A stretch of DNA of 64,000 nt from CAXKXX01 sp964059975 (GCA_964059975.1 CAXKXX010000001.1:1-64000), one strand, 5' to 3'. Counted from the stretch's first letter, positions 1 through 9,763 are shown. Notes: generated by a model from the letters alone, not told the origin. Numbers and translations are program-made.

Positions 1-1222
1 CGCCCACTCTTGACTTGCTTTAAATTAAAATTCTTTATGTTTTAGATAAGGTACTATTGCGTTTTACCATACAGAAAAAGATACGCTTACTAATTCGAAT
101 GAATTTCCTTCCGTAAGCTTCTCAGCAATGGTAGTCCGAGCCTCAAATATTTTCGCATAAATAAAGATCTCTTGCTACAATCTTACACATAAAGACGTTA
201 TCGAAAATAGTTTTTCTCTGTATGCAGCATCCTTTCACTACATTTAAGATCAGATTGAGTATTCAATAGAAATACCCACATACACAAGAAATTTTGAAAA
301 GCATACATAGGGGATTATAAGTGGTTTAATGCTGGGTAGTAAACTTAATAGGGATTTTAAAAGCAGATACAGTGCTCTTTCGGATTTTTAAGGAATATCT
401 GATAGCATGTCTAGTAAGGGAATTGATGCTGCTTAGACTATGGACATTGCTCTTTAAGATCTAAAAATAGGACTACAATCCCCTCAAGGATCCTCGATCA
501 TTCGATTATTTTGACTGACACGTTTGCACATATAAGACACGCTGGAAACAGATTTCGAGCCTCCTTGTGAGTCGGAAAGCATCAATCTCTTAAACTTATT
601 GATGCGGCGAAGTTATTTCATCGTACTAATCGTGGCTTATTGCTTTAGTTCTAAGCATTGCTCCTTTATACTTTTAAATATATCGGAATTTTTAGCGAGA
701 GGGCGGCCACCCAATAATGAAGATCTAAACAAGATCTTAAGAACCCACCCCCTTTTCTCCCGAAAAGGGGGTGGGTTCTGATAAATCAATAAGGGAAGGA
801 GCGCACGACTTTTTAATTGCTCAGAAGCCGACCCGTGAAATTAACTTCATCTCTTAATGCAGATAAATCTAATCATTACATAGGCTAGTAATACGAAGAA
901 GGATAAATCAGCCAGCATCGCGATTTCGATGCATACCGAAGCGCCATGCGCCTAAGAATAATTTCATAATCCTCCCAAAACTTGCCTTACTTAACGATAT
1001 AATTTATTCAATATGACGAATTACCGTAGATGTAAGCTTCCGTGACGTACGCTTGACTTGCTACATTAATCCAGATCTCTTATAAATAACTTTTAATAGA
1101 ACGAAAGAAGACCTAATGAAAATGAATTAGAGATATTTCAGTGCCCACAAGAGTTGTGCGTCCACCTAATCGACGTGATAAGATTATACGCCCGTTTTTA
1201 TCATCTACTTAATGCGCTATCC
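1..1222. other. non-coding, eroded spacer
   Basis: No gene is recognised on either strand; open frames are short and unlike known proteins. The stretch is AT-rich with scattered stops. In E. coli this side of mnmA carries nudJ and rluE, and nothing resembling them remains visible. The only clear structure is the perfect inverted repeat at 740-779. Confidence 0.7.
740..779. terminator. 18-bp perfect hairpin, terminator-like
   Basis: Arms 740-757 and 762-779 are perfectly complementary, 18 bp with a TCCC loop, and contain a C5/G5 core (CACCCCC/GGGGGTG). It is followed by ATAAATCAATAA rather than a pure T run. A smaller inverted repeat (AAGATCT/AGATCTT) lies just before it. No gene adjoins it now, so it may be the terminator of a gene that has been lost. 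Strand is not decided. Confidence 0.5.
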
Positions 1223-2323
1223 ATGTCAGATAATAGCCAGAAAAAAGTCATCGTCGGTATATCAGGAGGAGTCGATTCTTCCGTTGCCGCCTACCTATTA
1301 CAGCAGCAAGGCTATCAAGTGTCTGGTCTGTTTATGAAAAATTGGGAAGAAGATGATACAGATGAATACTGCTCAGCGGCCCAAGACTTAGCCGATGCAT
1401 ACGCAGTATGCAATAAGTTAAATATTAAGCTACATACAGTGAATTTCTCAGCGGAGTACTGGGAAAATGTATTTAAATTATTCTTAGATGAGTACAAGGC
1501 AGGTCGGACGCCTAATCCAGATATCTTATGTAATAAAGAGTTAAAGTTTAAAGCCTTCCTGGAATTCGCTGAAGAAGACTTAGGAGCTGATTTTATTTCC
1601 ACCGGCCACTACGTCCGTCGTAAGGACATAGGCGGAAAAAGTCGACTTCTACGTGCTATCGATAGCAAAAAAGACCAGAGTTATTTCCTTTATACACTGA
1701 GTTACAAACAGGTAAAGAAAAGTCTGTTTCCGATCGGTCAATTAAAAAAATCTCAAGTACGTCATATTGCTGAGCGCGTGGATCTAATTACTGCGAAAAA
1801 GAAAGATTCTACAGGTATTTGTTTTATTGGAAAGAGGAAGTTTCGCAATTTTTTAGGGCGCTATTTACCCGAGAATCCAGGCGTAATCGCTAGCGTTGAT
1901 GGTCAGATAATTGGAAGACATCAGGGTCTGATGTACTACACTCTAGGTCAGAGAAAGGGGCTAGGCGTAGGTGGCGTAAAAGGTAGGAGCGATCAACCAT
2001 GGTACGTAGTACATAAAGATATGACTAAGAACATACTAGTTGTCGCTCAAGGGCATGATCATCCAAAGTTGATGTCTATCGGTCTTCTCGCTCAACAGTT
2101 GCATTGGGTTGATCGTAAACTACGCAGTGAGCCTTTCTTCTGTACGGTGAAAACTCGCTATCATCAAAAAGATATTACTTGCCATGCCACACCAATCGAT
2201 AATGAGCACCTCGAAGTGCGATTTAATAAAGAGGTGGCTGCCGTAACTCCGGGTCAATCTGCCGTGTTCTATCAGGGACAAGTTTGCCTTGGAGGAGGCA
2301 TTATAGAACGATGCTTGACCTAA
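1223..2323 (+). CDS. mnmA: tRNA-specific 2-thiouridylase MnmA
   Basis: Activates U34 of tRNA-Lys, -Glu and -Gln with ATP and inserts sulfur passed from the IscS relay. Seen: PP-loop SGGVDSS near residues 14-20, catalytic Cys103 in PDILCNKE and Cys200 in STGICFIG, and the family C-terminus ending LGGGIIE. Length is 366 aa against 368 in E. coli. The frame is open back to a TTG at 1154, but homology begins at ATG 1223, so that start is preferred; no clear Shine-Dalgarno precedes it. The order mnmA-hflD-purB matches E. coli, although 360 bp of unrecognisable sequence now separate it from hflD. Confidence 0.97.
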   Translation: MSDNSQKKVIVGISGGVDSSVAAYLLQQQGYQVSGLFMKNWEEDDTDEYCSAAQDLADAYAVCNKLNIKLHTVNFSAEYWENVFKLFLDEYKAGRTPNPDILCNKELKFKAFLEFAEEDLGADFISTGHYVRRKDIGGKSRLLRAIDSKKDQSYFLYTLSYKQVKKSLFPIGQLKKSQVRHIAERVDLITAKKKDSTGICFIGKRKFRNFLGRYLPENPGVIASVDGQIIGRHQGLMYYTLGQRKGLGVGGVKGRSDQPWYVVHKDMTKNILVVAQGHDHPKLMSIGLLAQQLHWVDRKLRSEPFFCTVKTRYHQKDITCHATPIDNEHLEVRFNKEVAAVTPGQSAVFYQGQVCLGGGIIERCLT

Positions 2324-2683
2324 ATTGTTTAGATTTATTTAACTCAAGGATCTACGGATCGGTTATCTGATCAAGTACTTTTATTTAAAATGTTTCATGA
2401 TCCGATAAGGAGAAGTGACAATGGTTTATGTACAATCAGTGAGAATGGCGCTTACCTCCAAGATACAGTATATTAAAATCTCTCTAAAGGTTAGAAAATT
2501 ATCGTAGTCCGTAGGAGGATTCCGATATACTAGGCTAATAGATCTGATTTTAAAAAACTTTAATACTGTCTGTCACAGCTACAGCCCATTATCACTAGTC
2601 TCTGGCCACTGTTGTTATGCTTCTGATACATATAATTTTATAAAATAGGTCATGAACCACTAGCCCTATTTACAGGAATAGCC
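2324..2683. other. eroded spacer inside the old mnmA-hflD operon
   Basis: mnmA and hflD are close neighbours in E. coli; here 360 bp without a recognisable gene lie between them. A short AT-rich hairpin (CTAAA/TTTAG, 2320-2332) spans the mnmA stop. hflD may need its own promoter, but I cannot identify one. Confidence 0.55.
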
Positions 2684-3313
2684 GTGGCGAAAAATTATTA
2701 TGACATCACTCTAGCGGTAGCTGGAATTAGCCAGTCAGCACGCCTAGTACAGCAGCTGGCGCATCAGGGAGAATGTGATAACGACGCTTTCCGTACCTCA
2801 ATCATCAGCTTACTAGCAACAGATCCTCCTTCTACTTTAGCAGTATTCGGAGGCGAAGAGCGTAAGCTTAAAATTGGTCTCACAACGTTGATAGGTGTAC
2901 TCAATTCTAATAATAAAACATCCGATGGAACCGAGCTAACTCGCTACACCCTTAGTCTGATGGTATTAGAACGCAAGCTTTACGCTAATAAAGAAGCTGT
3001 ACGAATCCTCGGCGATCGCCTCAAACAGCTAGATCGTCAGTTAGCACACTTTAACCTTGAGTCAGAAACTATTATTGGTGCCTTAGCTGGAATTTATGTC
3101 GATGTAATTAGTCCACTCGGACCACGTATTCAGGTTACTGGGTCATCTGTGATCTTGCAAAATCGACAAGTACAATCTAAAGTGCGAGCCGCTTTGCTTG
3201 CGGGCATCCGCGCAGCCGTGCTGTGGCAACAAGTTGGTGGTAATCGCCTCCAAATCATGCTTTGCCGTCATCGCTTGCTTAAGCAAGCGCAAAACATTAT
3301 TGCCGACTGCTAA
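2684..3313 (+). CDS. hflD: HflD, membrane-associated protein of the mnmA-purB locus
   Basis: HflD (YcfC) is a peripheral inner-membrane protein known in E. coli for binding phage lambda CII; its housekeeping role is unclear. Seen: near collinear match over the whole length, including MAKNYYDITLA at the N-terminus, STLAVFGG, LTRYTLSLMVLERKL and DVISPLGPRIQVTGS. 209 aa against 213. The start is GTG at 2684, preceded by AGGA seven bases upstream. Only 22 bp separate it from purB, so the two are very probably co-transcribed. Retention without phage suggests a core cellular function; this is inference. Confidence 0.95.
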   Translation: MAKNYYDITLAVAGISQSARLVQQLAHQGECDNDAFRTSIISLLATDPPSTLAVFGGEERKLKIGLTTLIGVLNSNNKTSDGTELTRYTLSLMVLERKLYANKEAVRILGDRLKQLDRQLAHFNLESETIIGALAGIYVDVISPLGPRIQVTGSSVILQNRQVQSKVRAALLAGIRAAVLWQQVGGNRLQIMLCRHRLLKQAQNIIADC

Positions 3314-3335
3314 TAGATACTAGGAGTTACCATTA

Positions 3336-4709
3336 ATGAAGTTATCTTCACTGACCGCTCTTTCCCCTATTGATGGCCGGTACGGAAGCAAAGTTAGCAC
3401 ACTGCGTGCCATATTTAGTGAATACGGTTTGTTAAAGTTTCGTGTAAAGGTAGAAATTCGCTGGCTCCAAAGACTAGCCGCCTGTACAAGCATTAAGGAA
3501 ATTCCCCCTTTTGATTCCAAAACTAACGCGTTCCTCGATACAATCATCGAAGAATTTAATGAAGCAGATGCACAATGTATTAAGACTATTGAGCATAGCA
3601 CTAATCATGATGTAAAAGCAGTCGAGTATTTTCTAAAAGAAAAAGTAAGCGCAATTTCTTCTCTACATTCGGTATCTGAATTTATCCATTTCGCCTGTAC
3701 TTCAGAAGATATTAACAATCTATCCTATGCCCTAATGCTACAAACTGCTCGTAACGAAATTCTTTTACCTTACTGGAGAAAAATAATTGACGAGATTAAA
3801 GGCTTAGCGTCGAAATACTACGATATTCCTATGTTATCTCGTACTCATGGTCAACCTGCCACTCCCTCTACTGTCGGTAAAGAATTCGCCAATGTTGCCT
3901 ATCGTATGGGACGTCAATTTCAACAATTAAAGAATCTGCAGATCATGGGTAAAATGAATGGAGCAGTAGGTAACTATAATGCTCACCTTGCCGCTTATCC
4001 AGAGGTAGATTGGCACAAACTCAGTCAAACTTTTATCGCGTCTTTGGGAATAATTTGGAATCCATATACCACTCAAATAGAGCCACATGACTACATTGCC
4101 GAGCTATTTGACTGCGTCGTACGCTTTAATACTATTTTAATCGATTTTAATCAAGACATTTGGGGCTATATCGCACTAAACTACTTTAGTCAAAAAGTTA
4201 TCCCCAGTGAGATCGGATCCTCCACTATGCCCCACAAAGTCAATCCGATCGATTTTGAAAACTCCGAAGGAAATCTAGGTCTAGCTAATGCAGTACTAGG
4301 CCACTTGTCTAGAAAGCTACCTATTTCTCGATGGCAACGTGACCTAAGCGACTCTACCGTGCTACGTAATCTGGGTGTGGGTTTAGGCTATGCTCTGATT
4401 GCCTATCTATCCACTATGAAAGGGATCAGTAAACTGGAAGTAAATCAAGCATATTTACTAAATGAGTTAAATCAAAACTGGGAGATATTGGCCGAGCCGG
4501 TTCAAATTGTAATGCGTCGATTTGGCATCGAAAAGGCGTATGAAAAACTCAAAGACTTGACTCGTGGTAAACACGTCGATGAAGTTAGTATGCGAACATT
4601 TATTGATCAATTATCGTTACCAGAAATAGAAAAAGATCGCCTTCGGGCGATGACGCCCTCTAAGTATGTGGGTTTTGCCGCAAGATTAGTCAACGAGTTA
4701 GATGTATAA
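3336..4709 (+). CDS. purB: adenylosuccinate lyase
   Basis: Catalyses two steps of purine synthesis: SAICAR to AICAR plus fumarate, and adenylosuccinate to AMP plus fumarate. Seen: the fumarase/aspartase superfamily signature GSSTMPHKVNPIDFEN with its mobile-loop serine, the TSEDINN segment, and SRTHGQPATPSTVGKE holding the general-acid histidine region. 457 aa against 456 in E. coli, no gaps apparent. ATG 3336 has AGGAG nine bases upstream. It closes the hflD-purB operon. The phoPQ genes that follow in E. coli are absent. No odd substitutions noticed in the active site. Confidence 0.98.
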   Translation: MKLSSLTALSPIDGRYGSKVSTLRAIFSEYGLLKFRVKVEIRWLQRLAACTSIKEIPPFDSKTNAFLDTIIEEFNEADAQCIKTIEHSTNHDVKAVEYFLKEKVSAISSLHSVSEFIHFACTSEDINNLSYALMLQTARNEILLPYWRKIIDEIKGLASKYYDIPMLSRTHGQPATPSTVGKEFANVAYRMGRQFQQLKNLQIMGKMNGAVGNYNAHLAAYPEVDWHKLSQTFIASLGIIWNPYTTQIEPHDYIAELFDCVVRFNTILIDFNQDIWGYIALNYFSQKVIPSEIGSSTMPHKVNPIDFENSEGNLGLANAVLGHLSRKLPISRWQRDLSDSTVLRNLGVGLGYALIAYLSTMKGISKLEVNQAYLLNELNQNWEILAEPVQIVMRRFGIEKAYEKLKDLTRGKHVDEVSMRTFIDQLSLPEIEKDRLRAMTPSKYVGFAARLVNELDV

Positions 4710-5130
4710 TAAACAGCGAGGTACTGATTCAGAATAAATTGAAATAATAGCTAGTTCTACTATCTAAAAGCTTTTAACGTCTTAACTGCTAATAAAAGTA
4801 GCTCTAATTTTTACGCATATTTTCGAAAAATAAAAGCTTTCTACTATTCAAAAGCTTCTAGAAAACAAAATTATTCTAGACAGAAAATTATGTTATTGAC
4901 TGAAACGTCAATCGGCGAGGCCCCTGAGAGTTTTTAAAAAATCGTAAAGATTCCTTGTTTTTAAGTACCGAGTAGTGTTTTGATCGACCTAACTAGAATG
5001 CGCGTACCTCTTATGCGGGATACTTTGTGCATTTCATATGAGCCGCTACTTTTCTCAGTACACCCGATTCGGGTTTTCTTATTTTAATCCTTTTGGGCAT
5101 GGCTATTTTTAATATTTACTTTAATCCTGA
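4710..5130. other. non-coding spacer
   Basis: AT-rich sequence between purB and the tRNA gene. Several partly similar AAAAGCTTT/AAAAGCTTC motifs occur near 4767-4860, but they form no ordered repeat. No gene recognised. Confidence 0.6.
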
Positions 5131-5204
5131 TCGGCATGAGAGGATTCGAACCTCCGACCCCCGCCACCCCATGACGGTGCGCTACCAGGCTGCGCCACAT
5201 GCCG
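5131..5204 (-). tRNA. proL: tRNA-Pro(GGG), 3' CCA changed to TCA
   Basis: Read on the minus strand: perfect 7-bp acceptor stem CGGCATG/CATGCCG, D arm GCGCAGCCTGGTAGCGC, anticodon stem CCGTC/GGCGG around loop ATGGGGT (anticodon GGG), T arm GGAGG-TTCGAAT-CCTCT, discriminator A. It closely matches E. coli proL, which also lies near rplY, so the locus is ancestral. After the discriminator the DNA reads TCA, not CCA (5128-5130), so a functional 3' end would need trimming and CCA addition. A longer open frame over this site is a shadow. Confidence 0.95.
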
Positions 5205-5560
5205 ACTTGATAGAAAGTGGTACTATTATTTATTGCTCCCAAGAGAGTTTTGCGCTCTACTTCTTGAGTAGAGATGCTTTAAATGGCGTACTCTTAGTGG
5301 TGGTCTGCTTTATATTGACTACTGTCCCAATCGAGATAATTCTTCTACTTTGTGATTAGTTCCATGCTTTTTATTCTATGAGCTAAGAAAACGTGTGTTC
5401 TTCACGTAGTTCTGACGCGTCATGTACGTACGTATTAGAACTATTTTAGTTTAATTAAAATCTTATATCACACTTTTATTTCTCGTCAATCTAATGATAA
5501 AGTAATGATTATAGTGAAGACTAGATTAATCCGCTATTAATTGTAGTATAAAGACGGTGT

Positions 5561-5593
5561 TGGCACATCCGAATAGAACGCTCGGGTGTGCCA
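5561..5593. repeat. 12-bp inverted repeat
   Basis: TGGCACATCCGA (5561-5572) pairs with TCGGGTGTGCCA (5582-5593) with a single G-T wobble, loop of 9. It is GC-richer than its surroundings. It lies beyond the likelier rplY terminator, in front of the tRNA gene on the minus strand. Function unknown; a terminator or RNA-processing hairpin is possible. Confidence 0.5.
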
Positions 5594-5648
5594 CTGAACT
5601 AAGATTTGGGGGTGAGAGCTAAAGTAGACAACCTTCTGTATTCTTTCT

Positions 5649-5673
5649 AATTAGGGGCAGTCTGCCCCTAATT
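5649..5673 (-). terminator. candidate rplY terminator hairpin
   Basis: AATTAGGGGCAG and CTGCCCCTAATT (12 bp) flank a single T, an almost perfect palindrome with a G4/C4 core, 62 bp downstream of the rplY stop. No strong U run follows on either strand, so termination efficiency is uncertain. Confidence 0.55.
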
Positions 5674-5734
5674 CGGTGGACGCTACTGCGACATTTCTTA
5701 TGCAGCTCTTAGAGAAACTCGAGCATCGTGCTAT

Positions 5735-6022
5735 TTATAGCACAATGAAGTCGACGTGATTTAGCTTCTTCTTGAATGGATGGCGCTGCACAGCCTGTAC
5801 TTTCACCGTGATTTCCTCCCTGCCTTCAATGATTAGAAGCATGGATTCTCTATAAAATTCTGGCTTAACTTCTAGATTTTTTATAGAGTCTTGACATAGT
5901 TCAAGAAGAATCGGAGTAGATGCACCTCCATAAACGATAGCCGGTAGAAAGTTTTCTATGCGCAAACGGCGGCTGGCTCTTTTACCCCGATCTTTACGTA
6001 CTTTTGCATTGATAGTAAGCAT
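5735..6022 (-). CDS. rplY: 50S ribosomal protein L25
   Basis: L25 binds the E-loop of 5S rRNA. Seen: the single-domain short form, starting MLTINAKVRKDRGKRASRRLR, with FLPAIVYGG and the C-terminal VQRHPFKKKLNHVDFI. 95 aa against 94 in E. coli. The frame is open to 6106, but the conserved protein begins at ATG 6022, preceded by AAGAG on the minus strand. The stop codon TAA falls in the loop of a small hairpin (GTGCTA/TAGCAC, 5728-5743). Neighbour tRNA-Pro keeps the E. coli-like order. Confidence 0.96.
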   Translation of the reverse strand: MLTINAKVRKDRGKRASRRLRIENFLPAIVYGGASTPILLELCQDSIKNLEVKPEFYRESMLLIIEGREEITVKVQAVQRHPFKKKLNHVDFIVL

Positions 6023-8509
6023 TTTTTTCTCTTGAAATAAGGGTCGCTCTGCGGTAACCCGGTAACACATTTGACGGCTTGATTTTACACAGCTTGCATT
6101 ACACACTAATACTATAGGATAGTAATTGAAAGCTCTTTATAAAGCAACGAAACTCTATCTAAGGTGCGCCTTATTACTTAATACAGTTCGCGCGTCGGAT
6201 TATCGCCCCCCATATAATCATATTTTTCTGACCTGCTAGTTTTGATCTACTATAGGTCTCTAAATTATTATAAAATTAACTAAGGCTGTATTATGAAAGG
6301 TATCGATAGCGTCTCGTAGGTTGTTCATATTAGTACGCAGCTAGTAGTCTTCTAGACTGCACGGTAATATCTTTACCGCCTAGCATATCCTTTATGAACT
6401 TTTAGAAAAATTTAGTTACCCCTAAAAATTTAATCATAAAAATCTCAAATTTATAAACACGTAAAATAGCAGTCGTTTTAACTTATGCTCCATTGCACTT
6501 ATCGCTGATCGACACTTGTTAAGCTAGAAAAATTTTTCACGTCTATTGGTATCAAAAAATTTATAATTCTTTTTCGTCTATCACTCTATTCTTAATATTT
6601 GATTAAAAATACACGCTGTATTATGCGATTTTCCCATTTTTTAATTCCTACCTTACTAATCTGCTAAATGTAATATTCTACGGTTCGTATTTTCTATAGA
6701 AAAACTTCTTGAAGTACGGATTTATAATTAGAGTATCTTCATCTGATCTTGTGACACCAAGAATGAGATCCTTAGCCATAGAAAAACTCATTGATATATT
6801 CGCAGAATAGATTTATGCCGTATCGGCGTGATTAAGATTATAGTGATAGATTTATAAGGCCCGGAAAGAGATTGATAGAGGGCTTAATGAATCCAAAAAA
6901 TTCACTATTGTGAGTTAAACTTTTTAAATTCTAACGTAAATAAAAGATGTGCACATCAAATCAAATTAATCTTATGAGCACCTAAAATCGATATTAACGA
7001 AAAAATTACTTTTTAGAGCGGATATTTTTTACACTTGAATAGCCCGGAGACGCTAGCAATCACGCCATAAACTTATTTATCTACTACATTATTTAACCTA
7101 CTAATATTTATCTACTACATTATTTAACCTACTAATATAGTTAGTAAGAGTCGATCCGGCCTCTTCTTGATCTACGTTAGCACTCTCCTTAAGACGCTCT
7201 TTAGCGCAGATTTAAGCAATTCACTACGTAGTTTCAACCTTCCTATAACCATATATAGGCTAAACTTTTATACCTGTATAAATAACGATTATATCGTAAT
7301 TATTTTAAGCGACCCCTTTACCGCCCTCCCCACTTGATATGTATTAAGATACTTAAAAACTATTTATGTAGTTATTAGAATTACTTCATATCATTATATG
7401 AAGTAAACAAATTGAGTTTAGAACTATGCCCATAAAAAGTTTATGCTAATTTCATTAGCATTTACTGGGCTAGTTATTGGTAATAAATACCGCGTTATTA
7501 AGAATTTACCTATACTTATAAGTATTATTTTCGGTCATTAAAACATGTATTTAATAATTAATAAATAAATGAGGAGATAAATTCTCTAACTTTTAGTATG
7601 CTCTAAACTAGATAGAAATACTTAATAATAATGTGATATTATCAATAAAATATTTAATTCATTAAAATTAAAAATTATATAGGATATGCATCAAGAATTC
7701 TATAAATAGATTTTCTTAATGTAGAATATTGATGCTATATGTATTCTACAATCAAGTTTTTATATATTCTATAGTTATTGTAAAATAGCTATAGGTATGT
7801 ACAAAATTATCTCATAAACTATATATATTTACGTAAATTATAATCAGTGATTCGCTTAACTAAATATTAGTAGATATAAAAATGAATAAAATTATTTAGA
7901 TATAGCGATATAAAAAGTTTATATTCACTCCATGACGCTTACTTTCGATTTATATAGTTAAATAAAAATCACATGACTTAAATATAGCTAATTAGAAAAG
8001 ATATTTTTATAAAATTATATTCTCTCTATCACTTTATCTTTAATGATTACCGTGATATTTACATCAATAGGCTGTATAAATGGATAGTATCCCTAGCTCT
8101 GCATAGAAAGTGATCCATAATAGAGTGCTCAAGAAATTTATAAGTAGTTAAAAATTTCTTTCTTTTTTATCGATGCTCTTACTAAGAGCAGGACTTATGT
8201 TCCTAGAACGTAGCTATATGACGAATAAGGAAAGTATATTCTGTGATTATAAAATCGCGCACATCTCCGCTATCTATAAAAAAGACTTCGGGACCTTTTT
8301 GTAATCTTAAATCTAAGGGCTCTCTACTTCCTCCTTCTCTCTAGATACAAAATAATAAATAGAGCCCCAAAGAGGGTAGATGACTTTTCTTTTAAAGCAA
8401 ACACGGGGCTGACTTTATGTATATTGCGCTAAGCTGTTACTAATAAGGCACAGATCTATTTTATCCAACCCTACTAAGTGAATTGCAATTTGTTAAATGA
8501 TGCGGGAAA
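6023..8509. other. 2.5-kb gene desert between rplY and glyA
   Basis: No coding region recognised in any frame; very AT-rich, especially 7500-8000. Contains a 31-bp tandem duplication (7074-7138), a small hairpin TGCTCTT/AAGAGCA (8174-8190), and an AGCCCC...GGGGCT pair at 8361-8408 on the downstream side of glyA. In E. coli genes such as yejH adjoin rplY; no fossil of them is visible. At least 11 CTAG sites occur here. Confidence 0.65.
7074..7138. repeat. 31-bp tandem duplication (about 2.1 copies)
   Basis: Copy 1 begins at 7074 and copy 2 at 7105; each carries TTTATCTACTACATTATTTA followed by ACCTACTAAT. The copies are identical while the surrounding DNA is eroded beyond recognition, implying a recent slippage or recombination event. 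Confidence 0.9.
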
Positions 8510-9763
8510 TTAGGCATAAACCGGAAAGCAAGCGCATATATTCACTACTTTTTTCTTGATATTTTCTATTTTTTTTATGTCCTCAATATTGTTTAGTAAA
8601 TCACAGATCCAACCAGCTAATTCACATACTTCAGCCTCTTTAAACCCACGGCGTGTTACTGACGGAGTACCGATGCGCACACCAGAAGTTATAAGAGGAC
8701 TGTTCGGATCGTTTGGTATGCTATTTTTATTGACGGTGATATTTGCACGCCCTAAAGTCATTTCTACACCTTTACCAGTCAATTTTTTATCACGTAAATC
8801 TAATAAAAATAAGTGGTTGTCCGTACCACCTGATACTACTTTATAGCCAAGCTGTAAGAAAACTTCAGCCATCGCCTTCGCATTTTTGACTACTTGCTGT
8901 TGATAAATTTTAAACGCTGGTTCCATTGCCTCCTTTAGCGCTACGGCTTTGCTGGCGATTACGTGCATCAAGGGTCCACCTTGACTGGCAGGGAATACAG
9001 CGGAATTTAATTTCTTATAAAACGCTTCATTATTCCCCCTTGACAAAATGAGGCCGCCTCGAGGACCTGCAAGAGTTTTATGAGTAGTAGTGGTAATCAC
9101 ATGTGCGTAAGGCACAGGGCTTGGATAGATGCCTGCGGCGATAAGACCAGCAACGTGCGCCATGTCAACGAGTAGATAGGCGCTAATGCTGTCAGCAATT
9201 TCACGCATCTTCTTCCAATCTACGATACCGGAGAAAGCAGAGAAGCCGCCTACGATCATTTTTGGTCTGTGGACCTGCGCTTTCCTAGCAAGATCGTCGT
9301 AATCAATACGACCTTTTTCGTCAATACCATAAGATACTACGCTATATAGCTTTCCAGAAAAGTTGACCGGAGAGCCATGTGTCAAATGTCCTCCATGAGC
9401 TAGACACATACCTAGAATTGTATCGCCTGGATATAGTAATGCAGTGTATACAGCGAAATTAGCCTGGGATCCGGAGTGAGGCTGTACGTTGGCGTAATCT
9501 GCACCGAATAGTTGTTTTGCACGATCGATAGCTAGTTGTTCAACAATATCTACGTATTCGCAGCCTCCATAGTAGCGCTTACCTGGATAGCCTTCAGCAT
9601 ATTTATTAGTTAATTGTGAGCCTTGGGCTTCCATAATACGTGGGCTAGCATAGTTCTCGGATGCAATTAATTCGATGTGCTCTTCTTGACGTACAATTTC
9701 TTGCTTCATTGCACGCCATAATTCTATGTCATAATCGGCAATCTTCATTTCACGATTAAACAT
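8510..9763 (-). CDS. glyA: serine hydroxymethyltransferase
   Basis: PLP enzyme interconverting serine plus tetrahydrofolate and glycine plus 5,10-methylene-THF, the main one-carbon source. Seen: PLP lysine Lys229 in TTTTHKTLAGPRGG, YAEGYPGKRYYGG, HSGSQANFAVY and DMAHVAGL. 417 aa, the same length as E. coli. ATG 9763 has AAGGA upstream. In E. coli glyA neighbours hmp and glnB; here both are gone but nadE, found beside glnB in Yersinia/Serratia-type genomes, survives divergently 956 bp away. No active-site change noticed. Confidence 0.98.
   Translation of the reverse strand: MFNREMKIADYDIELWRAMKQEIVRQEEHIELIASENYASPRIMEAQGSQLTNKYAEGYPGKRYYGGCEYVDIVEQLAIDRAKQLFGADYANVQPHSGSQANFAVYTALLYPGDTILGMCLAHGGHLTHGSPVNFSGKLYSVVSYGIDEKGRIDYDDLARKAQVHRPKMIVGGFSAFSGIVDWKKMREIADSISAYLLVDMAHVAGLIAAGIYPSPVPYAHVITTTTHKTLAGPRGGLILSRGNNEAFYKKLNSAVFPASQGGPLMHVIASKAVALKEAMEPAFKIYQQQVVKNAKAMAEVFLQLGYKVVSGGTDNHLFLLDLRDKKLTGKGVEMTLGRANITVNKNSIPNDPNSPLITSGVRIGTPSVTRRGFKEAEVCELAGWICDLLNNIEDIKKIENIKKKVVNICACFPVYA

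Larger units (their letters stand above)
5205..5734. other. spacer with two hairpins downstream of rplY
   Basis: No gene recognised. In E. coli yejK, yejL and yejM lie between rplY and proL; none is visible here. Two inverted repeats (5561-5593 and 5649-5673) and a small one around the rplY stop (5728-5743) are the only structure. Confidence 0.6.

Noticed and set aside
599..781. 60-codon open frame ending in the 740-779 hairpin
   Set aside because: No homology and no ribosome site; its 3' end is just the inverted repeat.
5093..5359. 88-codon plus-strand open frame
   Set aside because: It runs antisense across the tRNA-Pro gene and matches no protein family.
7500..8000. Replication origin in the very AT-rich stretch
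   Set aside because: No cluster of DnaA boxes (TTATCCACA-like) and no origin-linked genes nearby; AT richness alone is not evidence.
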